A stretch of DNA of 64,000 nt from JBBQUN01 sp963717115 (GTDB lineage: Bacteria; Actinomycetota; Acidimicrobiia; Acidimicrobiales; SZUA-35), in NCBI GenBank assembly GCA_963717115.1, contig CAVQVO010000020.1:1116001-1180000 (forward strand), read 5' to 3'. This document shows, piece after piece, positions 41,649 through 50,793 of the stretch. A model generated the notes under the pieces. The model was not told the DNA's origin. It searched no databases and saw only the letters and a list, made by a program, of their open reading frames with translations. Made by a program: the position numbers and the translations under genes. Each line of letters starts with the position of its first letter. Positions within the stretch are counted from its first letter, which is position 1.

Positions 41649-42017
41649 TCAGGCGTCTTCGGTGCGGAGGTCCTCGAGCTCGAGACCGAGCCGAACCTCG
41701 TGGCGACGAATTCGCTCGATGGCAGTCTTGGCGTTGACGTAGTCGTCGTCGATCAGAGACCGGAGAGCGTCACGGCATGCCGTCTGCAGCCCGGTCTGAT
41801 CCTCGTTGAGCAGAGCCTCGTCGATCGGAGGATCGTGATGCTCGAGGACGGCCTTGGACATCTCGGGCCACTCGTCGTGGGGCATGCGCCCGACCACGTG
41901 GCGGAGGTCGCCGAGGAGCGCCAGCACCGACTCCGCGGCCTCAGCCTGGGCCGGCGTCACACCCGAGGATCCGTCGCCCGACGGCGCCGTCTCGGTTGAA
42001 CCTTCAGCGCTGTCCAC
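41649..42017 (-). CDS. Small acidic helical protein
   Basis: An unrecognised 122-residue protein. It has a Ser/Thr/Gly-rich acidic N-terminus and a helical body (AESVLALLGDLRHVVGRMP, ALRSLIDDDYVNAKTAIERI). GGAGG lies 5 bases upstream of GTG 42017, which fixes this start over a longer frame. It is convergent with rnpB. No domain is recognised. Confidence 0.7.
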   Translation of the reverse strand: MDSAEGSTETAPSGDGSSGVTPAQAEAAESVLALLGDLRHVVGRMPHDEWPEMSKAVLEHHDPPIDEALLNEDQTGLQTACRDALRSLIDDDYVNAKTAIERIRRHEVRLGLELEDLRTEDA

Positions 42018-42159
42018 GACACCTCCGTGAGGCCTTCGACCGATCACACCACATCACGGTGAACCATAGACAGATTGAACGCCGGTGCAAGGGACGCTCC
42101 GGGAGTTTCTGACCGTGACCTCGCTCCGAGCCTCCGCTGGTGCCGCAGCCGCCCGGACG

Positions 42160-42194
42160 CGACGGAGCCGGCACCGTGGGTGCCGGCTCCGTCG
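42160..42194 (-). terminator. Strong stem-loop after the SHOCT gene
   Basis: A perfect 16-bp stem (42160-42175 with 42179-42194) and a 3-base GTG loop lie 28 bases past the stop of the SHOCT gene. There is no T-run on either strand, so it may act as a factor-dependent terminator or a 3' stabiliser. Confidence 0.7.
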
Positions 42195-42221
42195 AGTCGT
42201 GTTCGACCGGTCGCAGGGCGA

Positions 42222-42539
42222 TCAATCCATGGGCAGCCGAGCGAAGATCTCGACCTTTGCCTCTTCGAACTCGTCTTCACTGAGCTTGCCGGCGTCGCGC
42301 ATCCGGTGGACGTCTTCGATCATCTGGAGCAATTCGGGCGCGGTCAGCTCGCCCTTGCCCTCGAACAACTTCGATGCCGACGTCGGCGTGGTGTCGACGT
42401 CGACCGGGGGTGCCTGGTCGTAGACGGCGACCGGTTGGGGGGTGGTCGAGCCTGCCTTGTTCGCGGCCTTGGCCGCTCGCTTGGCTTGCTTGGCTCGGTC
42501 ACGCTGCAACTTCGCGAAACTGGAACGTTGCTTGGCCAT
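42222..42539 (-). CDS. SHOCT domain protein
   Basis: A 105-residue protein. A basic N-terminus (MAKQRSSFAKLQRDRAKQAK) suggests nucleic-acid or membrane-surface contact; a Thr/Pro linker leads to a SHOCT domain, ELLQMIEDVHRMRDAGKLSE followed by EFEEAK, a short helical oligomerisation motif. ATG 42539 is chosen over an upstream GTG since the basic motif begins there. It is followed by a strong stem-loop. Confidence 0.8.
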   Translation of the reverse strand: MAKQRSSFAKLQRDRAKQAKRAAKAANKAGSTTPQPVAVYDQAPPVDVDTTPTSASKLFEGKGELTAPELLQMIEDVHRMRDAGKLSEDEFEEAKVEIFARLPMD

Positions 42540-42719
42540 GGTTCTGCCTTTCTGACTCACGCGGCCACACACAGCCCACCCGGAGCGGATGGTGGCCGGC
42601 GGCCGATGCGACGCCGGAGGGATGTCGGCGCCGCCTGAGATGAACCGTCCCAGGTTAGGCAGAGATTCCCCCCGCCCCTACATCGGACGGGATCATTGCC
42701 CAGGTATTCGGCCTGGATG

Positions 42720-43391
42720 TCAGCCGATGGTGACCGACGCCACCATCAGGAAGTGGCTGGCACCGGCGGCCACGGTGCAGGCGTGCCACACCTCGTGGTA
42801 GCCGAACACGAGCGGCGACGGATCCGGGCGACGGCGATAGAAGACGATGGCCCCCGCCGTGTAGAGCGCACCGCCGAGGAGGAGCAGACCGAGCTCGACT
42901 TGCGACAGGCTGCGAACCAGCACCGGTGCCATCACCATGGCCGCCCACCCGAGCACCGGGTAGAAACCGTTGCTCGCTCGGACGAGGCTCGGTGATCCGG
43001 CGACCTTGAGCGCCACGCCCACCCCGGCCAGTGTCCAGACGATGAGCAGTGCCGGTCGGCCCCAGGCGGGCGGCAGGGCCAACAGGCAGACCGGCGTGTA
43101 GGTCCCGGCGATCTGCAGGTAGATGACCGAGTGATCGAGGCGCTGCATGCGCTTCTGGGCGACCGCGGAGCGGGCCAGTCGGTGGTAGGCCGCCGAGACA
43201 CCGAACACCGCGACGAGACTGGCGCCGTAGATCGAGGCCGCCAGACGGTCCAGGTCACCCCGGGCGACGAGCACGAGGACGAGCGCGGCCGGGATCGACA
43301 GGGCGAACGCCCACGTGTGCAGGCGGCCTCGCCACTCCGGGCGCGGGAGCCCGGTGGCCACCGAGATCACCGCGGTGGTCTCGCCGTTCAT
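42720..43391 (-). CDS. Hemolysin III/PAQR-family membrane protein
   Basis: A 223-residue seven-helix protein, paralogue of the one at 27933. The metal-binding pattern is present: SAAYHRLARS, LDHSVIYLQIAGTYTP and HEVWHACT. It lacks the long N-terminal extension of the other copy. Its ATG overlaps the histidine phosphatase stop (ATGA), so it is the last gene of the operon 44439-42720. Function is uncertain. Confidence 0.88.
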   Translation of the reverse strand: MNGETTAVISVATGLPRPEWRGRLHTWAFALSIPAALVLVLVARGDLDRLAASIYGASLVAVFGVSAAYHRLARSAVAQKRMQRLDHSVIYLQIAGTYTPVCLLALPPAWGRPALLIVWTLAGVGVALKVAGSPSLVRASNGFYPVLGWAAMVMAPVLVRSLSQVELGLLLLGGALYTAGAIVFYRRRPDPSPLVFGYHEVWHACTVAAGASHFLMVASVTIG

Positions 43392-43963
43392 GCGTCGAGA
43401 TGGTGGGTGTCGTTGAAGGCGTGCAGGGACGGACCGCGTTCGCCGACCTCGATGCGGGTGATCGAGGCCTGGGCGACCATCGCCCGCCACGAGACCTCGA
43501 TGCCGACACCGAGAGCCCAGGCCACGGCCGCCTTGATCGGGGAGACGTGGGTCACGATCGCCACGTTCCGTCCGGCGGCGAGCGGCGACAGTTCGTCGAG
43601 GAAGCCTCCGACGCGGGCCGCCAACTCGAGGAGCGATTCGCCGTTCGGTGGGTGGAATCCGGGATCACCGCGCCATTCGGCCCAGACCTCGGCGGAGATC
43701 TCCGACACCGGGCGCAGGTCGAAGTCTCCGTAGTCGAGCTCGAGGAGTCGGTCGTCGGTGGTGAAGTCGGCTCGAATGGCTGCCGCAGTCGACATCGTTC
43801 GCCGCAGCGGACTCGCGATCACCTCGAGGTCGCCGGGGAGCACCGAGGCAATGGCCTCCGCCTGGCGGCGGCCCGTGTCGTCGAGCTCGGGATCGGCCCG
43901 GCCGAGCAGTAATCCCGAGGCGTTGGCTTCGGTCCGGCCATGGCGAACCACGTACAGCGTCAC
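43388..43963 (-). CDS. Histidine phosphatase family protein
   Basis: A 191-residue phosphoglycerate-mutase-like phosphatase. The catalytic motif VRHGRTEAN supplies the phospho-His, and VTHVSPIKA holds the second His; an acidic residue lies in LELDYGDF. The substrate is unknown; relatives include alpha-ribazole phosphatase and mutases. The GTG start overlaps the upstream membrane protein stop (GTGA), and the stop overlaps the hemolysin III gene start, so the three genes form a tight operon. Confidence 0.9.
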   Translation of the reverse strand: MTLYVVRHGRTEANASGLLLGRADPELDDTGRRQAEAIASVLPGDLEVIASPLRRTMSTAAAIRADFTTDDRLLELDYGDFDLRPVSEISAEVWAEWRGDPGFHPPNGESLLELAARVGGFLDELSPLAAGRNVAIVTHVSPIKAAVAWALGVGIEVSWRAMVAQASITRIEVGERGPSLHAFNDTHHLDA

Positions 43964-44439
43964 AGCACTCCCCGTGCCAGCTGACCCGTCCGGAGGAGAC
44001 GGGTGCGACCGTCGGGGTCGTCGAGTCCGTAGCGGCGCCAGGCCCAGACCCCCGCCGCAACAGCGACGAGTTCCATGCCGATCACGACGGCGATCGGCCG
44101 GGTGAACTCGGGGACCGGCTCGGCGAAGTCGAATCCGAACGCCGGCCACCACATCAGGTCCTTCGAGGTCCACGTCCCGTCGAGGACCAGGTGGACGAGC
44201 AGTCCGATCGGGAGACCGAGCCAGCGCCGACGGACGAGGCGGCGCCCCTCGGTCGCGGCCATCACGAGCCCCAGCACGATCACCGATCCGAGCAGGGTGT
44301 GGAGGACGTTCGCTCCGCCGAGCAACCGTTCGCCGACGGGCGCAACGGCACCGACGACCACCATCCGGTAGTCGATCATCGGACTCCGGAACACCTCGGC
44401 GACCAGGATGGGCGCCAGGACGGCGAACCACAGCAGCAT
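43960..44439 (-). CDS. Multi-helix membrane protein with a metal-dependent-hydrolase look
   Basis: A 159-residue protein with about four hydrophobic helices and conserved-looking histidines in ANVLHTLLGS and GLLVHLVLDGTW, similar to YdjM/DUF457-type membrane-bound hydrolases. It is the first gene of an operon with a histidine phosphatase and a hemolysin-III-like protein. ATG 44439 is chosen; TAGTCT lies 7 bases upstream. Confidence 0.75.
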   Translation of the reverse strand: MLLWFAVLAPILVAEVFRSPMIDYRMVVVGAVAPVGERLLGGANVLHTLLGSVIVLGLVMAATEGRRLVRRRWLGLPIGLLVHLVLDGTWTSKDLMWWPAFGFDFAEPVPEFTRPIAVVIGMELVAVAAGVWAWRRYGLDDPDGRTRLLRTGQLARGVL

Positions 44440-44446
44440 GGGGCCC

Positions 44447-44452
44447 AGACTA
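44447..44452 (-). promoter_or_regulatory. -10 element of the operon starting at 44439
   Basis: TAGTCT lies 7 bases before ATG 44439, fitting the leaderless pattern. Confidence 0.4.
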
Positions 44453-44462
44453 CGAGCCGGGC

Positions 44463-45182
44463 TCAGCGGATGAGGATCCGACCGCACGAGTCACAGGTCA
44501 CGACGGCGTCATCGGGAAGTCGTTTCATTCGATCGGCCTCGACGGCCGAGAGGGCCAGATGGCACCCGGTGCAGCTGTTCGAGACCAGCCGGGCGATGGC
44601 GATCCCCCCCATGTCGGTGCGCAGCGAGTCGTACTTGGCGAGCAGCTCGGCCGGGACCCCGCCGGCCGCCTCGGCCCGCTCGGCCGTGGTGTCGACGATC
44701 TCGTGGTCGACGCCGTCGAGCGCAACAGCCAGTTCGGCTTCCTTCGCCGTGATCGACAGCGCCAGCGCGTCGAGCGCGGCCCGCTCGGTGGCCAGCCGGC
44801 CCTCGATCCCCTCGAGTTGCTCCATGAGCTCGAGCTCGTCGTCCTCCATCGAGGTCTGGCGCTCGAGGAGGTGCGCCGACTCCTCCTGGAGTGCCAGGAG
44901 ATCCTTGGTCGAGGTGACCGAACCGTCGTAGAGCTTGCGTTCGATGTCGGCCCGCCGAGCCCGCACCGTTGCCACTTCGTCGTCGACTCGCTTTCGCTGC
45001 CGATCGACGTCGTGCTGCTCGGCGGCCACGGTGTCGGTGGCGGCCTGCTGGGCTCGGTGCCGTGCCCGGAGGTCGGCGAGTTCGTCTCGCAGCGGATGGT
45101 GGGCATGGCGATGCCGGAGCTGGTCGAGCTTGGTGTCGTGATCCTGGACGATCAGCAACTGGTCGTAGCCGGGGGCGGACAT
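44463..45182 (-). CDS. Zinc-ribbon coiled-coil protein (CT398/Rv2229c-like)
   Basis: A 239-residue protein. Residues about 20-180 form an antiparallel coiled coil rich in Arg, Glu and Ala; the C-terminus is a zinc ribbon, SCTGCHLAL then VTCDSCGRILIR. Similar proteins are linked to RNA metabolism or secretion chaperones; the role here is unknown. The ATG shares a base with the penicillin-binding protein stop (TGATG), implying coupling. Confidence 0.85.
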   Translation of the reverse strand: MSAPGYDQLLIVQDHDTKLDQLRHRHAHHPLRDELADLRARHRAQQAATDTVAAEQHDVDRQRKRVDDEVATVRARRADIERKLYDGSVTSTKDLLALQEESAHLLERQTSMEDDELELMEQLEGIEGRLATERAALDALALSITAKEAELAVALDGVDHEIVDTTAERAEAAGGVPAELLAKYDSLRTDMGGIAIARLVSNSCTGCHLALSAVEADRMKRLPDDAVVTCDSCGRILIR

Positions 45183-47344
45183 CAGCCACCACCCGTCGCC
45201 GGTGGAGCGGCCGGAGGGGCCGCAGGCGGCGTGGTCGGCGGCGCGTTGGGATCGACCGGAACCGTCTCGGGAGGCAGGGTGGTCGGGGGTTCGGTGGTGG
45301 TGGTCACGATCTGGAAGCAGTCGGGCTTGCCGTCGCCGTCGGAGTCGACCAGCACCGTCTCCCTCGTCGAGCTGTTGCGGTCGCCCTCGTTGCAGAAGTC
45401 GACTTCGCCGGGCGCCTTCAGGTAGCGGCCACCGCCGTAGCGTTCGGGCGGCTCGAACGGGATCGGGGGCAGGTTCTGGTGATAGGCGTTGTTGAACTGG
45501 CCCCAGATCGCCGCCGGATAGGTGCCACCCTGCACGTTCACGCCGCCGACGTTGCGCATCGGGATCTTCTCGTCGGGATGACCCATCCACACGACGGTGG
45601 TCAGATAGGTCGTGAACCCGGCGAACCAGGCGTCTTCGTTGTTCTGCGCCGTTCCGGTCTTGCCCCCGGCCTCGTGACCGTTCGCCAGCCGGGCCCGGGT
45701 CCCGGTGCCACTGCGGACGTTGCCGATCAGCGTCTCGACGATCATGCGAGCCGTCTGAACCGAGATCGCTCGGCGGGGGTCGGGGCGGTGCTCGTAGATG
45801 AGGTTGCCGTCGCGGTCGAGGATCCGCTCGACGTAGTAGGCCTCGTTGACGATGCCGTCGTCGGCGATGGCGGCGTAGGCAACGGCCATGTCCATCGGAT
45901 GGACCTCTTTCGACCCGAGCGGGAACGACAGCACCGCCGAGGCCGGGTCGAGGGTGGTGATCCCGAGGCGCTGGGCCACTTCGACGGCCTTGTCGTTGCC
46001 GACGACCTGTCCGAGACGGACGAAGGCGCAGTTGTTCGACGACCGGGTGGCCGAGGCGATCGACTGGACCCCGCCGCCTCCGCCTCGCACCTCGTAGGGG
46101 TCGGGGAAGCCGCCGGGATTCTCGAACTCGCACGGGCTGTCGCCCCGGACCTCGTCGCTCGGCGTGTAGCCGGCCTCGAAGAGCGCAGCCAGCACGAAGG
46201 TCTTGTTGGACGAACCCGGTTGCCGGAGGCCCTCGGTGGTCAGGTTGAACTGCTCGGTCTGGAAGTTCGGGCCTCCGACCATGGCTCGCACCGCCGACGT
46301 GCGGGTGTCGACGGCGGCGAGGGCCACCGTGAAACCTCGTGGATCGTCGGGCAGGAGATCGGCCCGGGCCTGCAGGGCCGCCGCCTGGGCACTCAGATCG
46401 AAGGTCGTGTAGATCTCGAGACCGCCGAAGTAGACCAGGTTGTACCGATCGCGTTGGTCGGCCCCGAGCGGTATGGGACCGGTGGGGTCGAGGAGTTCGT
46501 TGAGGGCTTCCTCGATGAAGTAGTCGGTGGGCTTGATGTCGAACGGCGAGCGCCGCTCGGCGGGCAGCGGCGCCGTGCGGATCTGTTCGGCGATCGTCTC
46601 GTCGATCACCTCCTGCGACAGCAGGCGGTCGACCACGACATTGCGCCGGTCACGGGCCCGGACGGAGTTGACCGTGGGGTTGTAGCCGTTGGGATTGCGG
46701 ATCAGGCCGGCGAGCATCGCCGCCTCGGGCCAGCCGAGTTCGCTGACGTCCTTCATGCCCCAGTAGGTCTCGGCCGCAGCCCGCACCCCGTAGGAGTTGG
46801 CACCGAAGTACACGGTGTTGAGATACCGCTCGAGGATCTCGTCCTTGGTGTATTCCTCTTCGAGCCGCAGGGCGTAGAACGCCTCGGTGCTCTTGCGGTC
46901 GAAGTTCTGGTCGGCGCTGAGGAACGAGAGCTTCACGAGCTGCTGGGTGATCGTGGAGCCGCCCTGCTCGATCCCGCCGGCGTTGATGTTCTCGACCAGC
47001 GCCCGGAAGATGGCCCGGAAGTTCACGCCGTCGTGTTCGTAGAAGTCGGCGTCCTCCATGGCCAGGACGGCGTCGATGACCGGCTGGGGGATCTCGTCGA
47101 GCGTGACCGGCTGGGAGTTCTCCTTCACCAGGTAGGTGAGGAACGTCCCGTCGGCGGCGTACATGGACGATCGCTCGGTGATCGCCCCGAGGGTGAGCGT
47201 GGCGGCCGTGCTCTCATGGGCGGTGGCGATCGTTGCGACCTGGGGAATGACCGTCAGGGCGGCCGCCGCAGCGACCGAGGCGACGGCGATCATCAGGATC
47301 GCCAACGATGAGAGGCGCTTGGCCAGGCGCAGGAGGATCAGCAC
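45182..47344 (-). CDS. Class A penicillin-binding protein (transglycosylase/transpeptidase)
   Basis: A 720-residue bifunctional peptidoglycan synthase with one N-terminal membrane helix (about 12-36). The GT51 glycosyltransferase motif EDADFYEHDG carries the catalytic Glu97, followed by GGSTITQQLVK. The transpeptidase has SSNK (Ser378, Lys381), SSN at 435-437 and KTG at 562-564. The C-terminal tail is Pro/Thr-rich. GTG 47344 is preceded by TAGCAT 8 bases upstream. Confidence 0.94.
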   Translation of the reverse strand: MLILLRLAKRLSSLAILMIAVASVAAAAALTVIPQVATIATAHESTAATLTLGAITERSSMYAADGTFLTYLVKENSQPVTLDEIPQPVIDAVLAMEDADFYEHDGVNFRAIFRALVENINAGGIEQGGSTITQQLVKLSFLSADQNFDRKSTEAFYALRLEEEYTKDEILERYLNTVYFGANSYGVRAAAETYWGMKDVSELGWPEAAMLAGLIRNPNGYNPTVNSVRARDRRNVVVDRLLSQEVIDETIAEQIRTAPLPAERRSPFDIKPTDYFIEEALNELLDPTGPIPLGADQRDRYNLVYFGGLEIYTTFDLSAQAAALQARADLLPDDPRGFTVALAAVDTRTSAVRAMVGGPNFQTEQFNLTTEGLRQPGSSNKTFVLAALFEAGYTPSDEVRGDSPCEFENPGGFPDPYEVRGGGGGVQSIASATRSSNNCAFVRLGQVVGNDKAVEVAQRLGITTLDPASAVLSFPLGSKEVHPMDMAVAYAAIADDGIVNEAYYVERILDRDGNLIYEHRPDPRRAISVQTARMIVETLIGNVRSGTGTRARLANGHEAGGKTGTAQNNEDAWFAGFTTYLTTVVWMGHPDEKIPMRNVGGVNVQGGTYPAAIWGQFNNAYHQNLPPIPFEPPERYGGGRYLKAPGEVDFCNEGDRNSSTRETVLVDSDGDGKPDCFQIVTTTTEPPTTLPPETVPVDPNAPPTTPPAAPPAAPPATGGG

Positions 47345-47352
47345 GACAACGC

Positions 47353-47358
47353 ATGCTA
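47353..47358 (-). promoter_or_regulatory. -10 element of the penicillin-binding protein gene
   Basis: TAGCAT lies 8 bases before GTG 47344, fitting the leaderless pattern. Confidence 0.4.
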
Positions 47359-47382
47359 CTCACGACCCGGGCCAAACCGGGG

Positions 47383-48339
47383 TCAGTGGTCGTGACCCCC
47401 GTGACCGGTGAGGACGCCGGCGAAGGGGTCGACGCCGGCGGCGCGAGCGGCCTCGAAGACCGCCTGGACGGCACCGGAGTCCGACGATGGGTCGGTCACG
47501 GCGAGACCGAACAGCGGTCCGCTGCCGTCGGTGACCACGACGATGGTGACGTCCTGGTTCTGGATGCGGGTGCGCCCGGCGAACACCACGTCGAGCGAGA
47601 CGTCGCACAGCTCGGCGGCGGCCGCGGCAACGGCGGCGACCTCGTCGGGACCGACCGCGGCCGCATGGCGGCGATCGCTGGGGCCAACGAGGCGGACGTC
47701 GGCGAGGACGCCGTCGCCACCGGCCTTGACCAGCACCCGGATCGACGCGCCGCCGGGCACCTCCGACGCCCCGTTGACCGCCAACGACACCGAACGGACG
47801 AGGCGGGCGACCAGACGCTCGTCGTCTTGGTCGAACGGACGCGACCGCACGATGGCGGCCGCGATCGGACCCTGGCTCGAGTCCTGGCGGCAGATCAGCA
47901 TCTGTCGACCGTCGAGCGAGGTCTGCGCGAAGTCGAAATCGACGTCGTCGAGCGCCGCCCAGAGCCGGCCGGCCAGCTCGAAGCCCTCGCCGTCGAGTCC
48001 GCTCCATCCCTCGGGCAGCTTCGAGGCGACCGTCGCCGAGCGCCCCGGACCCGACCGCGAGACGACCACGACGCCGTCGGCCTGGAAGCCCTCGGCCAAC
48101 GCCGTCAGGGCGAGCTCGGTGGCAAGACGACGGACTTCGGGGGTGTTTCGAACGCCGAGGAGCGTGGAGACTTCGGGGGCCCGTTGGTACGACAAGGCGT
48201 CGTCGAGGATGCCGGCCAGTCCCTTTCCGAGACCCGAGGGTTTCACGCTGTCCATGGGAGCACTCCGATCACGTGTCTTCCGATCACTGGTTGTGCGCCC
48301 TGGGTGTTGCTGCTCGGTTCCGCTGTCTTCGTCGGTCAT
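47383..48339 (-). CDS. Uncharacterised protein, possible GAF-like domains
   Basis: A 318-residue protein of no recognised family. After an acidic, hydrophilic stretch and a DSVKPSGLGKGLAGILDDAL segment, alternating strand-helix sequence resembles two GAF-like sensor folds (DGVVVVSRSGPGRSATVASK; DVTIVVVTDGSGPLFGLAV). It ends with GVLTGHGGHDH, a His-rich tip. ATG 48339 overlaps the protease stop (ATGA), so both are coupled; a later ATG at 48255 is possible. Confidence 0.72.
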   Translation of the reverse strand: MTDEDSGTEQQHPGRTTSDRKTRDRSAPMDSVKPSGLGKGLAGILDDALSYQRAPEVSTLLGVRNTPEVRRLATELALTALAEGFQADGVVVVSRSGPGRSATVASKLPEGWSGLDGEGFELAGRLWAALDDVDFDFAQTSLDGRQMLICRQDSSQGPIAAAIVRSRPFDQDDERLVARLVRSVSLAVNGASEVPGGASIRVLVKAGGDGVLADVRLVGPSDRRHAAAVGPDEVAAVAAAAAELCDVSLDVVFAGRTRIQNQDVTIVVVTDGSGPLFGLAVTDPSSDSGAVQAVFEAARAAGVDPFAGVLTGHGGHDH

Positions 48340-49226
48340 GGTGTCGTCTCGACTCTCGACGAACCCATGACCGCTGTCGGACAGGGATCGTCCGTTTCCG
48401 GGCGACCCGAGCCGTTCCATGCTTTCAGATCCTCGACCGGGATGGCGAGCGTCAGACCGATTGCTTCTTCGAACCCCTGCAACATACCGACGACTCGGCC
48501 GTTCCGGTCGAGCACGGGGCCACCCGAGAAACCGGGCTCGGTCCGGACGTCGATGAGCATGACCGTTCCACCGGTCCGATAGGTGCCGGTGGTGTCGTAC
48601 AGGTGCACCGACCCGGCGGCGACGACCGTTGCGCCACCCCCGGCATGACCGGCGACGAAGACGGGATCGCCGATTTCGGCGTTGACGTCGGCGAAGGCCA
48701 GCTCCACGACCCCGACTCCCGGAGCGACGGCGACATCGAGTTCTGCGGCCCGGCCCGTGACCGGGACCACGACGGGGTCGAGCAACTGATCGAGCTTCAC
48801 CTCGTCACCAACGGCCACGAGGTGCCGGTTCGTGAAGGTCTCGCCGTCGACGACGAAGCCCGAGCCTCGGAGCGGTCCGGTGCAGCCGGTTCCGGCCACG
48901 CCCACGGTCGCGGCGTCGGCCAGGGCCCGAATGGCGATCTCTTGGTCGAGGTCGATCGGATCTGCGGGCCCGACCGGCTCGACGACCACCGGTGGACGGT
49001 TCACGGCGACCGAGGCGATCCGTGGTGCGGCGGTGATCCGGGTGGCCGCCGCGATCAGACCGCCGACGACGAGCACGGATGCCCCGGCAACGAGGATCGA
49101 CCAGCGGTGGTTCCCGAGGCGGTGCCGCCGCAGTCCGAGCGTCCCGAGCCCAGGGGTCGGTGGTGCAGGGTTCTCGGGCGCAGGGTTCTGGGGTGCAGGG
49201 TTCTGGGGTGCAGGATTCTGGGGCAC
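48336..49226 (-). CDS. Membrane-anchored trypsin-like serine protease
   Basis: A 296-residue protein. A cytoplasmic N-terminus of NPAPQ pentapeptides precedes one membrane helix (about 45-65) and an external S1-type protease. The triad is His in FTNRHLV, Asp in ELDVAVAPG and Ser in EPGFSGGPVLD. It resembles MarP/HtrA-like surface proteases without a PDZ domain. GGAG at 49232-49235 places the start at GTG 49226 rather than GTG 49232. It is followed by an overlapping gene of unknown function. Confidence 0.87.
   Translation of the reverse strand: MPQNPAPQNPAPQNPAPENPAPPTPGLGTLGLRRHRLGNHRWSILVAGASVLVVGGLIAAATRITAAPRIASVAVNRPPVVVEPVGPADPIDLDQEIAIRALADAATVGVAGTGCTGPLRGSGFVVDGETFTNRHLVAVGDEVKLDQLLDPVVVPVTGRAAELDVAVAPGVGVVELAFADVNAEIGDPVFVAGHAGGGATVVAAGSVHLYDTTGTYRTGGTVMLIDVRTEPGFSGGPVLDRNGRVVGMLQGFEEAIGLTLAIPVEDLKAWNGSGRPETDDPCPTAVMGSSRVETTP
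49165..49224. repeat. 15-bp tandem repeat encoding NPAPQ
   Basis: Four units of about GCAGGGTTCTGGGGT lie at the 5' end of the protease gene. The middle two are identical and the outer two differ by two bases each. On the minus strand they give four NPAP(Q/E/P) pentapeptides on the cytoplasmic side of the membrane anchor. Confidence 0.88.
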
Positions 49227-49235
49227 GCACACTCC

Positions 49236-49252
49236 GAGCGACGACGTCGCTC
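49236..49252 (-). promoter_or_regulatory. 17-base palindrome before the protease gene
   Basis: GAGCGACGACGTCGCTC is a perfect 8-bp inverted repeat around one base, directly upstream of the GGAG ribosome site of the protease gene. It may be an operator or a 5' hairpin; the binding protein is unknown. Confidence 0.45.
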
Positions 49253-49326
49253 GAACCTAGACGGGTCGACCGGTGCCCCGACACAGCAAAAAGACCTGGT
49301 GGGCTCGGTTGTCGCCCCGGGCCGGG

Positions 49327-49701
49327 TCAAGACTTGGCCGACAGCAGCTCGAAGACCTCGTGCCGAAGGGCGTCGCTGATCCGGAAGAACGAGATGCCGT
49401 AGTAGGCGATCCGGTCGTTGTAGCGACGAACGGTTCGGACCTCGACGATGCCCTCGGCCCCCTTGATCTGGAAGCGAATCTTCGCGCCCACCTTGATGTT
49501 CTGGTTGACCGGTGAGGTGATCAACGCCCCACCCACCGAGAGGTCGACGATGTTGGCCTTGACGGCAGCCGGTGTTCCTTTGAAGAGCTTTCGGCGACTG
49601 GGCGGCATCCACACGGCGTCACCATCAGCGGCACGGCGTTCGGCGAGCCGAGGAAACTCACTGGGTCTGCGGAGGTCGCCGTCGTCGACGAAGTTTCCCA
49701 T
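49327..49701 (-). CDS. PilZ domain protein
   Basis: A 124-residue protein with a PilZ domain, the usual cyclic-di-GMP receptor. The first half of the binding signature, RKLFKG-like basic residues, and the second, DLSVGGALITS (matching D/NxSxxG), are present. The C-terminus reads YYGISFFRISDALRHEVFEL. The full RxxxR of the N-terminal signature is not clear, so binding should be tested. It stands alone between the protease and methyltransferase genes. Confidence 0.85.
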   Translation of the reverse strand: MGNFVDDGDLRRPSEFPRLAERRAADGDAVWMPPSRRKLFKGTPAAVKANIVDLSVGGALITSPVNQNIKVGAKIRFQIKGAEGIVEVRTVRRYNDRIAYYGISFFRISDALRHEVFELLSAKS

Positions 49702-49767
49702 ACGGGCTCTATCGGCCTCGACCTCGCCGCAGCCAATGGGTCGAACGACCCTGGTGTACCGCCCCGA

Positions 49768-50604
49768 TCAGGCCGCCTTGCGGGCGATGACGAACGCATG
49801 ATCATTTTGGAAGCGGTAGGCGCCTCGCTCGTCCCGACAGTGGTCGATCGCCTCCAGGACGGCCTCCTTCACGACCGACTCCTGGGTGTGGCGCAGTGCC
49901 GGCACGGCCGGGCCCACGCTCGAGAGTGCTCGCCACGCGAGGTCGGCGTCGGGCCATTCGATCATCGACACCCTCGCTCCCCGTTCGAGCACCTCGAACC
50001 CGGACTCGCGCAACATCTGCTCCGCCACGCCGGGTGACGCGATGTCGTTCAGGCGCTTCATGCTGGTGAAGTGCTGGGGCGGCGAGTTCCGGGCAAACGC
50101 CTTGAAACACCCCCGCAAGTCGTTCGGCCGGCCCGCTCCCCAGAAGCTGATCCCGATCAGGCCCTCGGGGCGAAGCACTCGACGGGCCTCGTCCAGTGCC
50201 CCCTCACAACCGCCCCAGACGCCGTTGATCGAGATCACGACGTCGAAGACTCCGTCCTCCCACGGGAGGTCGAACATCGATCCGAGCTGGAGGTCCGAAC
50301 CCGGATTGCGGTCACGGGCCACCTCGAGCAGCGTCCGAGAGGCATCGATCCCGGCAGTCACCGCACCCATCGACTCGGCATGGCGGAGGGCCAGCCCGGA
50401 TCCGCAGGCCATGTCCAGGAGCCGCACCCCGGCCGCGACACCGACCCGTTGGAAGATGGCGATCATCACCTCGAGCGAGTAGTGCTCGTACAGGTAGGCC
50501 CAGTCGGTGGCCGAATGCCCCCAGGCGTCGCCGGCCTCGCGCCAGTCGTGGGTGCCCTGCTGGTCGAGGGTCTGCTGGTCGAGGGTCTCCGAGCGGTGGT
50601 TCAT
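49768..50604 (-). CDS. Class I SAM-dependent methyltransferase
   Basis: A 278-residue methyltransferase. Motif I is LLDMACGSGLALRHAESMG, then GIDASRTLLEVARDR, FDVVISINGVWGG and a C-terminal strand. The substrate is unknown. An N-terminal segment repeats DQQ (LDQQTLDQQ). It is divergent from osmC and shares 190 bases of intergenic DNA with it, where CCTGAAT (50638-50644) and ATTCAGG (50672-50678) form a loose inverted pair. Confidence 0.88.
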   Translation of the reverse strand: MNHRSETLDQQTLDQQGTHDWREAGDAWGHSATDWAYLYEHYSLEVMIAIFQRVGVAAGVRLLDMACGSGLALRHAESMGAVTAGIDASRTLLEVARDRNPGSDLQLGSMFDLPWEDGVFDVVISINGVWGGCEGALDEARRVLRPEGLIGISFWGAGRPNDLRGCFKAFARNSPPQHFTSMKRLNDIASPGVAEQMLRESGFEVLERGARVSMIEWPDADLAWRALSSVGPAVPALRHTQESVVKEAVLEAIDHCRDERGAYRFQNDHAFVIARKAA

Positions 50605-50793
50605 GCATCCGATCCTCCGCCGGACGGTCCCCGAAGTCCTGAATACGCCCTGAAGATCGGACGCGGACGGAATTCAGGTCGTCCTCAACCGCCCTCCACG
50701 ACCCCGACGTCGGGAAGCGGGATCGTGGAGCCGTCGATGCAGACCATCGGCGAAACACCAATCGGGCCCACGGGCCGACCCTGGAGGAAGCAC

